Made by a program: the position numbers and the translations under genes. A DNA stretch of 11,432 bases. It comes from Deltaproteobacteria bacterium (GTDB lineage: Bacteria > Desulfobacterota > Desulfuromonadia > Desulfuromonadales > JAAYDE01). Where the stretch lies: the NCBI GenBank assembly GCA_017417085.1, contig JAFPZV010000021.1:1-11432 (forward strand). Reading direction: 5' to 3'. Shown here in pieces: positions 6,676 through 11,432 of this stretch. The notes beneath the pieces were generated by a model. The model was not told the DNA's origin, made no database searches, and was given only the letters and a program-made list of their open reading frames with translations. How positions within the stretch are numbered: the first letter of the stretch is position 1; every line of letters begins with the position of its first letter.

Positions 6676-7464
6676 TTACAGCAAAATGGCACTGATCAGA
6701 TAATCGCTCACCAAAATCGCCACCGACGAACAAACCACCGCGCTGGTCGTGATGCGGCTGACGCCCTCGGCGCCAAAACCGCCGGATCGTTCCAGATGCA
6801 AAAAGTAGCCCTTTCCGGCGGCAATCCAGATCAGCAGCACCCCGAACACCAGCGATTTGACAAAACCCATATAAATATCCACCCAAACCACGCTGGCGTA
6901 CATTCCCTGAAAATAGGCGCCCTCGTTGACGCCAAACAGCCCCACGCCCACCAGGCAGCCGCCGAAAATGCCGACGGTATCAAAAATGGCCGTCAGCAGC
7001 GGCACCGAGATAATTCCAGCCACCAGTTTGGGCGCCATCAAAAAGCGGTGCGGATCAATGGCCATGCACTCCAGCGCGTCAATCTGCTCGGAAATGCGCA
7101 TAATGCCTATTTCCGCGCAGATGGCCGAACCGGCCCGTCCCACAACCATCAATGCGGTCAGCACCGGCCCCAGTTCCCGCAGCAGGCTCAGAGCCACAGC
7201 CGCGCCCAGATACCCCTCCGATCCGAATTTGCGCAGCGTGTAATAGCCCTGCAGCCCCAGAACCATGCCGGTAAAGGCTCCGGTAAACAGAATGACAAAG
7301 ATGGAGCAGGCCCCAATAAAGTGGATCTGGCGGATGATGGGCCGCAGCTTGTAGGGCGGCGTTACGATGCTCGTCACCGTGCGCAGCAGAAAGAGGCCCA
7401 TGCGTCCCAGCCGCTCCAGCTGGTACAGAACGGTATCCCCGATACGTTCAAAAAAATTGCCCAT
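6676..7464 (-). CDS. mlaE: MlaE-type ABC transporter permease
   Basis: The protein has 262 residues, the usual MlaE/YrbE length. An amphipathic N-terminus (about 1-35) is followed by hydrophobic segments around 48-72, 86-110, 147-178, 198-216 and 241-262. The family-defining block LRELGPVLTALMVVGRAG (95-112), followed by AEIGIMRISEQIDALE, is intact. MlaE forms the membrane core of the MlaFED complex in the inner membrane. Its ATG lies 7 bases after the stop of the upstream methyltransferase. Its ribosome binding site AGGGAA overlaps that stop, strong evidence for cotranscription. Confidence 0.94.
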   Translation of the reverse strand: MGNFFERIGDTVLYQLERLGRMGLFLLRTVTSIVTPPYKLRPIIRQIHFIGACSIFVILFTGAFTGMVLGLQGYYTLRKFGSEGYLGAAVALSLLRELGPVLTALMVVGRAGSAICAEIGIMRISEQIDALECMAIDPHRFLMAPKLVAGIISVPLLTAIFDTVGIFGGCLVGVGLFGVNEGAYFQGMYASVVWVDIYMGFVKSLVFGVLLIWIAAGKGYFLHLERSGGFGAEGVSRITTSAVVCSSVAILVSDYLISAILL

Positions 7465-7471
7465 GTTTTCC

Positions 7472-8050
7472 CTACCGTCGCCTTTCCGCCATCAGCAGCA
7501 CCGGAGCCGAGACACGATTCAGCATGGCGATCCTCATGGTCGTCCAGTCACGTGATTCCAGACCGGCAAACAAAGCGGCAACCGCCTCCGTTTCACTGCA
7601 ACCGCCGGCATGACCGACGTATCCTACCACCGCCAGCCGTCCTCCCGGAGCAAGTAATGCGAGAACCGCCTGCAAAGCGGTCAATGTGGTTTGCGCATTG
7701 GTCGTCAACCCCGGATCGCCCCCGGGCAAATAGCCCAAATTGGCAATCGCCGCCCGCAAGGGTCCTTCCACATAGCCCGCGAGTTTTTCGTGGCCGGCTT
7801 CTATAAGGGTAATGCCTCCCCTGGAGCCATCTCCCCCGCCGACCGCAAAGCCATGGCTGCGCAGCAGTTTCTCCGTCTGCGCTAGGGCATCCCGCTGAAT
7901 GTCGAAGGCAAAAAGCTCACCACCCGGCAGGACCTGTTCCGCCAGAAAAAGCGTATCCCGGCCCCTGCCCGCGGTCAGATCCACGACGCGATCTCCAGCA
8001 GCCAGTATTTCCGCCAAAAAACGGTGCGCAAAGTCCACCATTCGCTCCAT
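7472..8050 (-). CDS. mnmM: Class I SAM-dependent methyltransferase, YtqB/MnmM (rRNA_methylase) family
   Basis: The protein has 192 residues from the chosen start. It shows SAM-binding motif I VVDLTAGRGRDTLFLA (22-37), acidic motif II AFDIQ (48-52), the family hallmark NLGYLPGGD (104-112), TTLTAL (121-126) and GYVGHAGG (143-150). These match the YtqB family. Its Bacillus member, renamed MnmM, methylates 5-aminomethyl-2-thiouridine at the tRNA wobble base. The exact substrate here is inferred. The frame is open upstream to 8155, but that ATG falls at the predicted transcript start. I chose 8050 because MERMVDFAH fits the family start and AGAGGTGG precedes it. An ATG at 8041 is also possible. 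A Gly-rich insert (GGGDGSRGG, 71-79) is unusual. It is the first gene of the mla operon, 7 bases before mlaE. Confidence 0.8.
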   Translation of the reverse strand: MERMVDFAHRFLAEILAAGDRVVDLTAGRGRDTLFLAEQVLPGGELFAFDIQRDALAQTEKLLRSHGFAVGGGDGSRGGITLIEAGHEKLAGYVEGPLRAAIANLGYLPGGDPGLTTNAQTTLTALQAVLALLAPGGRLAVVGYVGHAGGCSETEAVAALFAGLESRDWTTMRIAMLNRVSAPVLLMAERRR

Positions 8051-8157
8051 GGAGCCACCTCTTTGCCTTTGGGGTCTTCCATCCTTTCCGAAAAAACGCA
8101 CGAATGCTCCCCACCTGCCGTTTTGGAGAACCATGCATGTGAACAATTTCCGCAAAT

Positions 8158-8186
8158 GTTTAAGAATACCACAATCCCCCTGTCAA
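8158..8186 (-). promoter_or_regulatory. Candidate promoter for the methyltransferase-mlaEFDA operon
   Basis: On the - strand a perfect -35 TTGACA (8186-8181) is followed by a 17-base spacer and a weak -10 TTAAAC (8163-8158, 3 of 6). The start would be near 8151, giving a leader of about 100 bases. The -35 and spacing are good; the -10 is poor. Confidence 0.4.
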
Positions 8187-8276
8187 AAGAAGAGATTGCT
8201 TCCGCCCGGCACATCATTTCGGGCATGAATTCCGTCTTTTCAGGGAAAAAATTACAAAACTTTTCACCATTTTTTC

Positions 8277-8305
8277 TTGTTTTCGGAAATCGTCTGCCCT
8301 ACAAT
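8277..8305 (+). promoter_or_regulatory. Predicted rpoH promoter
   Basis: -35 TTGTTT (8277-8282, 3 of 6), a 17-base spacer and -10 TACAAT (8300-8305, 5 of 6) predict a start near 8312. That start lies inside the CIRCE palindrome, as expected for repression by HrcA. An overlapping, weaker resemblance to a sigma-32 promoter (CTTGTTT at 8276-8282, CCCTACAAT at 8297-8305, 14 bases apart) is also present. Confidence 0.6.
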
Positions 8306-8336
8306 CGTTAGCACTCGACAAAAGTGAGTGCTAACG
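8306..8336 (+). promoter_or_regulatory. CIRCE operator (HrcA binding site) upstream of rpoH
   Basis: TTAGCACTC (8308-8316), exactly nine bases, then GAGTGCTAA (8326-8334) is a perfect match to the CIRCE consensus. Flanking CG on each side extends the inverted repeat to 11 bp per arm. CIRCE is bound by the repressor HrcA, which is classically found at groESL and dnaK operons. Here it covers the predicted transcription start of rpoH, 25 bases before its ATG. hrcA itself is not in the window. Confidence 0.95.
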
Positions 8337-8361
8337 ACATCCAACGACAAGGAGACTGTTC

Positions 8362-9225
8362 ATGACAGAAAAAGCTCTTTCCCTGACGGTCGCTTCGGAT
8401 ACACTGGAATACTATATGCGTCAAATCAAGCAGTTCAAACTCCTGAGCCGGGAAGATGAACTGGAACTGGCCAACCGTTACCGCCGTTTTGGCGATCTGG
8501 AAGCAGCGCAGCGGCTCATCTGTTCCAATCTGCGTTTTGTTGTCAAGATCGCGCATGAATACCGCGGTTACGGCATGAAAACACTGGATCTGATTCAGGA
8601 AGGCAACATCGGCCTGATGATGGCGGTCAAAAAGTTCGATCCCTCCAAGGGATTGCGGCTCATCTCCTATGCGGTCTGGTGGATCAAGGCCTATATCAAC
8701 AACTTTGTTATCAGAAACTGGTCGCTGGTCAAGATCGGCACCACCCAGGCCCAGAAGAAACTGTTTTTCAAACTGAACCAGGTGCAGCGGGCTTTCGAGA
8801 AACTGGGCGACGAATATCCCCAGCTGGAAACCGCCAAGGCGCTGGATGTTTCGGTGGAGGAAGTGGACGAAATGGAACGGCGCCTCGGCGGCCGCGACAC
8901 TTCCATAGATGTGCCGCTGACGGAGGACGGTGACTACACGCTGCTGGAAACCCTGCCCGATACCCGTGACAATCAGGAAGAGGAATACATCGAACGCGAG
9001 CGCGAGACCACCCTGACGACAAAGGTGAAGGAGGCGTTGCAGCATCTCAACGATCGCGAGCGCACCATCATCACATCGCGCATCCTCGCCGAGCACCCGG
9101 TCACGCTGCAGGAGCTGGCAGATCAGTACCAGGTCAGCCGCGAACGAATCCGCCAGCTGGAAAGCAATGCCCTGAAAAAGCTGAAGAACGTGCTGGGAGC
9201 GGAAACCGCGCTGCTGACCGCCTAA
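8362..9225 (+). CDS. rpoH: RNA polymerase sigma factor RpoH (sigma-32, heat shock)
   Basis: The protein has 287 residues, the usual RpoH length. Region 2 includes LICSNLRFVVKIAHEYRGYG (52-71) and the core-binding/-10 block DLIQEGNIGLMMAVKKFDP (76-94). Region 2.4 continues into YAVWWIKAYINNFVIRNW (103-120). The diagnostic RpoH box QKKLFFKLN (131-139), absent from RpoD, is present. Region 4.2 carries an HTH, LQELADQYQVSRERIRQLES (249-268). RpoH directs transcription of chaperone and protease genes after heat shock. AAGGAG (8349-8354) sits 7 bases before the ATG. A CIRCE operator covers its predicted start, so HrcA should control its transcription. bamD follows with its own promoter. Confidence 0.96.
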   Translation: MTEKALSLTVASDTLEYYMRQIKQFKLLSREDELELANRYRRFGDLEAAQRLICSNLRFVVKIAHEYRGYGMKTLDLIQEGNIGLMMAVKKFDPSKGLRLISYAVWWIKAYINNFVIRNWSLVKIGTTQAQKKLFFKLNQVQRAFEKLGDEYPQLETAKALDVSVEEVDEMERRLGGRDTSIDVPLTEDGDYTLLETLPDTRDNQEEEYIERERETTLTTKVKEALQHLNDRERTIITSRILAEHPVTLQELADQYQVSRERIRQLESNALKKLKNVLGAETALLTA

Positions 9226-9229
9226 AGTT

Positions 9230-9265
9230 CCGCGCCTTTCCGTTGACAGAAGCAAAGGAGCGCGG
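9230..9265 (+). repeat. Imperfect inverted repeat around the bamD -35
   Basis: CCGCGCCTTT (9230-9239) and AAAGGAGCGCGG (9254-9265) are complementary except for a two-base bulge. The intervening 14 bases carry the TTGACA of the bamD promoter. There is no T-run after it, so it is not a classical rpoH terminator. It could be an operator or chance. Confidence 0.45.
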
Positions 9266-9272
9266 GTAGAGT
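9243..9272 (+). promoter_or_regulatory. Sigma-70-type promoter for bamD
   Basis: A perfect -35 TTGACA (9243-9248), an 18-base spacer and -10 TAGAGT (9267-9272) are the same hexamers and spacing as upstream of rplU. Transcription would start near 9279, about 30 bases before the bamD start. Confidence 0.6.
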
Positions 9273-9308
9273 GACGAATGTTTGTCAATTCGTCTTGCCG
9301 AGGTGGAT

Positions 9309-10079
9309 ATGAACCCGAAAATCATCGTGATTCTGGCTCTTGTGGCGCTTTGTTCATGCACTTCATCCACAGATCGGTCCGCGCTCTCCACGGAAGATTA
9401 CTTCATGAAGGCCGAGGATCTCATGACGAGGGGCGAATACAAAAAGGCCATCGAGTGCTGGCAGAAGGTGCTGGGGGCCTATCTCTCTCCCCAGCTCAAC
9501 ATGGTGGCGGAGCTGCAGATAGCCAAGGCCCACTATATGGTGGGGCAGTATCCAGAAGCCGTCGCAACCTATGAGGATTTTCTGAAGCAGCACCCCAATT
9601 CCGGGCGTGTTCCGGAAGCAATGTACAATCTTGGAATGTCCTACTACCAGCAACGATCAACCCCCGATCGGGATCAGACCGCCACGAAAAATGCTCTGGT
9701 CACCTTCCAAAACCTCGTCAACATGTATCCCGACACGGTTTCGGCCAAGGACGGAGCGAAAATGATCCACTCGCTGCGTCAGGAACTCGCCGAACACGAA
9801 CTCTATGTCGGCAACTTCTATCTGCGCACCAAGAGCTACAAGGCGGCAATCGGCCGTTTTCGCGATCTCTTCTTCCTGTATCCCGACTTTGATCGCAAAG
9901 ATGAAGTGTACTTTCTTATGGGCAAAGCCTATTACCTTGACGGCGATCTTTCCAAAACGGTCGAGACGTTCAACATCATGTCCCACGACTATCCTTCGAG
10001 CCCCTACGTTTCCAAAGCGCAGGATTTCCTCGCCAGCAACCGTCTGGGAACGCCCAAGGAAGACGAAAAGCCCCTGTAA
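9309..10079 (+). CDS. bamD: BamD (YfiO/ComL) outer-membrane protein assembly lipoprotein
   Basis: The protein has 256 residues from the ATG at 9309, chosen because it begins the lipoprotein signal peptide MNPKIIVILALVALCSC and GAGG (9300-9303) lies 5 bases upstream. A longer frame from 9282 would put polar residues before the signal. The lipobox LCSC predicts lipidation at Cys17. The mature protein is built of TPR-like helical repeats (about 27-60, 65-98, 101-142, 162-195, 198-230). Typical elements are GEYKKAIECWQKVL, GQYPEAVATYEDFLKQHPNS and YKAAIGRFRDLFFLYPDF. BamD is the essential partner of BamA in inserting beta-barrel proteins into the outer membrane. Its neighbour rpoH is a stress regulator, but bamD has its own promoter. 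Confidence 0.92.
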   Translation: MNPKIIVILALVALCSCTSSTDRSALSTEDYFMKAEDLMTRGEYKKAIECWQKVLGAYLSPQLNMVAELQIAKAHYMVGQYPEAVATYEDFLKQHPNSGRVPEAMYNLGMSYYQQRSTPDRDQTATKNALVTFQNLVNMYPDTVSAKDGAKMIHSLRQELAEHELYVGNFYLRTKSYKAAIGRFRDLFFLYPDFDRKDEVYFLMGKAYYLDGDLSKTVETFNIMSHDYPSSPYVSKAQDFLASNRLGTPKEDEKPL

Positions 10080-10096
10080 ACCTGAGGACAGGGACA

Positions 10097-10164
10097 GCGG
10101 CAATCCGTCTTTTTCAAACCACCAGAGGCCTGCCCCACATCCCCTGACAAAAAAACGGCAGGCC
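10097..10164 (+). other. Hairpins in the bamD-proB gap, possible weak terminator
   Basis: GCGG/CCGT (10097-10100/10105-10108, loop CAAT, one wobble pair) is followed by a T-run at 10110-10114, a weak terminator candidate for bamD. Separately, GGCCTGCC (10127-10134) and GGCAGGCC (10157-10164) form a perfect 8-bp inverted repeat with a 22-base loop and no T-run. No good proB promoter is visible; TATAAA at 10184-10189 lacks a matching -35. Confidence 0.35.
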
Positions 10165-10205
10165 GAAGAATGCAACCGTACCATATAAAAACAAAGGATT
10201 TTTGC

Positions 10206-11360
10206 ATGCGTGATGTCTGGATGTCAGCCTTGCGCCGAATCGTGGTCAAGGTGGGAAGCGGGGTTATTTCCTCGGAACATGGCCTGGATGGCTCGGTGAT
10301 CGATGCGATTTCCGCGGACATTGGCGCATTGATGCGACGCGGGTATGAAGTCATTCTGGTGTCGTCGGGCGCGGTCGCGGCCGGGCGCGGCGCCCTGGGC
10401 CTGCATGAACGCCCCTCCTCCATCCCTTTGAAACAGGCCGCCGCCGCCATAGGCCAGAGCCAGCTGATGCGCCTCTACAAGCGTGCCTTCGCCGAAGAGG
10501 ATTTCCATGTGGCCCAACTGCTGCTCACCCGCTCCGATCTTACCGACCGCAAGCGCTATCTCAACGCCCGCAACACCATCGCCACGCTCCTGAACTACAG
10601 GGTGGTCCCCATCATCAACGAAAACGACACCGTGGCGGTGGAAGAGATCCGCTTTGGCGACAATGACAACCTTTCCTCCATGATTACCACGATGGTGGAA
10701 GCCCAGCTGCTGATTATCCTTTCGGACGTGGATGGCTTCTACGACAGTGATCCGCGCGTCAATCCGCAGGCCAAACGCTTTTCCCAGGTGGAACATATCG
10801 ATCACGAACTGGAAGCCCTGGCGGGCGATTCCGGCAGCGAGGTCGGCACCGGCGGAATGATTACCAAGCTGCAGGCCGCCAAACGCGCGGCGCTCTACGG
10901 CGTCGGCACGGTGATCGCCTACGGGCGCGCTCCGCACATCCTGCGGCGGGTGCTGGATGGAGAAGACGTCGGCACCTTCTTCCTGCCGGCGGAAGCGCGG
11001 CTCAAGGCGCGCAAGCACTGGATCGCCTTTACCAAAAAACCCTGCGGGCGAATTCTCCTGGATGACGGAGCGGTGGCGGCCCTTCTCAGGCATGGCCGCA
11101 GCCTGCTGCCTTCGGGCATCTGTGGTGTGGAGGGGCACTTTTCCCGCGGCGACGCCGTCAGCCTGTGCGATGCCAAAGGGCGCGAGATAGCACGTGGCGT
11201 CACCGACTACGCCATGGGTGAAGTGCAGAGGATCATGGGAAAAAAGAGCACCGACATCCGGGAAATTCTGGGTTATTGCTATCACGAGGATGTGGTGCAT
11301 CGCGACAACATGGTCATTGTGGATCACGAGGAAAACAAAAAAAGAACCGAGGCGCCGTAG
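10206..11360 (+). CDS. proB: Glutamate 5-kinase (proline biosynthesis)
   Basis: The protein has 384 residues. An amino-acid kinase domain (about 9-260) has RIVVKVGSGVI (11-21), VSSGAVAAGR (52-61), IINENDTVAVEEIRFGDND (137-155), LSDVDGFYDSDP (172-183) and GTGGMITKLQAA (215-226). It is followed by a C-terminal PUA domain (about 278-355), as in E. coli ProB. The enzyme phosphorylates L-glutamate with ATP to gamma-glutamyl phosphate, the first and feedback-controlled step of proline synthesis. A longer frame starts at 10170. I chose 10206 because AGGA (10195-10198) lies 7 bases upstream; ATG at 10221 is possible too. The gene lies 126 bases after bamD, without a clear promoter. Confidence 0.95.
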   Translation: MRDVWMSALRRIVVKVGSGVISSEHGLDGSVIDAISADIGALMRRGYEVILVSSGAVAAGRGALGLHERPSSIPLKQAAAAIGQSQLMRLYKRAFAEEDFHVAQLLLTRSDLTDRKRYLNARNTIATLLNYRVVPIINENDTVAVEEIRFGDNDNLSSMITTMVEAQLLIILSDVDGFYDSDPRVNPQAKRFSQVEHIDHELEALAGDSGSEVGTGGMITKLQAAKRAALYGVGTVIAYGRAPHILRRVLDGEDVGTFFLPAEARLKARKHWIAFTKKPCGRILLDDGAVAALLRHGRSLLPSGICGVEGHFSRGDAVSLCDAKGREIARGVTDYAMGEVQRIMGKKSTDIREILGYCYHEDVVHRDNMVIVDHEENKKRTEAP

Positions 11361-11413
11361 GCGCGCAGGTCAAACGGCACTATCAATTTTTTACCGGATA
11401 AAAAGGAAAAGCA

Positions 11414-11432
11414 ATGGCTTCAACAGGAATGC
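11414..11432 (+). CDS. Start of an unidentified gene (truncated at window end)
   Basis: ATG at 11414 is followed by five sense codons and a second Met (MASTGM). AGGA at 11404-11407 lies 6 bases upstream, as expected for a real start. It is 53 bases after proB on the same strand. Glutamyl-phosphate reductase (proA) is a common partner in this place, but six residues cannot identify it. Confidence 0.5.

Larger units (their letters stand above)
8051..8361. other. Divergent regulatory region between the mla operon and rpoH
   Basis: This 311-base stretch has no supported gene. Its left half holds a candidate leftward promoter (8158-8186) and an approximately 100-base leader for the methyltransferase/mla operon. 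Its right half is AT-rich (about 8228-8290) and leads into the rpoH promoter (8277-8305), the CIRCE operator (8306-8336) and the rpoH ribosome binding site AAGGAG (8349-8354). Short open frames crossing it have no family resemblance that I recognise. Confidence 0.75.

Noticed and set aside
7545..7558. TCACGTGA core resembling the centre of a parS site
   Set aside because: Only the central palindrome matches; the outer bases of the 16-bp parS consensus (TGTTTCACGTGAAACA) do not, and it lies within the methyltransferase gene.
5989..7806. 605-residue open frame on the + strand
   Set aside because: It is antisense to mlaF, mlaE and the methyltransferase. mlaE and mlaF happen to share a frame, so one stop-free antisense frame continues across both. 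Its protein is His/Pro/Gln/Arg-rich with no recognisable domain, and there is no good ribosome binding site.
8051..8155. N-terminal extension of the methyltransferase (start at 8155)
   Set aside because: The extra 35 residues have no family counterpart, and the upstream ATG lies at the predicted transcript start without a ribosome binding site.
8200..8226. Short hairpin GCCCG/CGGGC in the divergent region
   Set aside because: The stem is only five bases with a long loop and no T-run; it is likely chance.
8308..9288. 326-residue open frame on the - strand over rpoH
   Set aside because: It is antisense to a clear RpoH with all sigma regions; its end would also lie within the CIRCE element.
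10224..11327. 367-residue open frame on the - strand
   Set aside because: It is a shadow of proB, whose kinase and PUA motifs are unambiguous in the other strand; the antisense product resembles nothing known to me.

Overview
The window looks like ordinary chromosome from a Gram-negative, moderately GC-rich bacterium. An outer-membrane toolkit (BamD, MlaA with an MlaFED transporter), sigma-32 (RpoH), the order RNase E/G - rplU - rpmA - obg and a CIRCE heat-shock operator together suggest a deltaproteobacterial lineage (Desulfuromonadales/Geobacter-like). That placement is inferred from gene content and order, not from an alignment. I see no mobile element, phage gene, CRISPR array, tRNA or rRNA, and no frameshifted gene.

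Layout. Bases 1-2923 (+ strand): the 3' part of an RNase E/G gene, a terminator, a promoter, then rplU (L21), rpmA (L27), a strong-looking intrinsic terminator and obg, a ribosome-assembly GTPase. Bases 2961-8050 (- strand) converge on obg. In transcription order they are a YtqB/MnmM-type methyltransferase, mlaE, mlaF, mlaD and mlaA, all tightly packed, then hairpins, then parA and parB with a 4-base ATGA overlap. Bases 8051-8361 are a divergent regulatory region serving the methyltransferase/mla operon leftward and rpoH rightward. Bases 8362-11432 (+ strand): rpoH, bamD with its own promoter, proB (glutamate 5-kinase) and the first seven codons of another gene.

How the genes work together. 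The left block makes and matures RNA and ribosomes. The centre handles phospholipid trafficking between the membranes (Mla) and chromosome segregation (ParAB). The right block holds the heat-shock sigma factor, the essential outer-membrane protein assembly lipoprotein BamD, and the first step of proline synthesis.

No wholly new system is evident. The best signal is a perfect CIRCE operator, extended to 11-bp arms, that begins one base after the -10 of the only recognisable rpoH promoter. This puts the sigma-32 gene under predicted HrcA repression, so a repressor circuit would sit above a sigma-factor circuit. Other points worth attention are an Mla operon that includes MlaA but lacks MlaC and MlaB, a MlaA without a lipobox, a predicted tRNA-modification methyltransferase as first gene of the mla operon, a terminator inside the rplU-rpmA-obg cluster, and two promoters (rplU, bamD) with identical hexamers and spacing.
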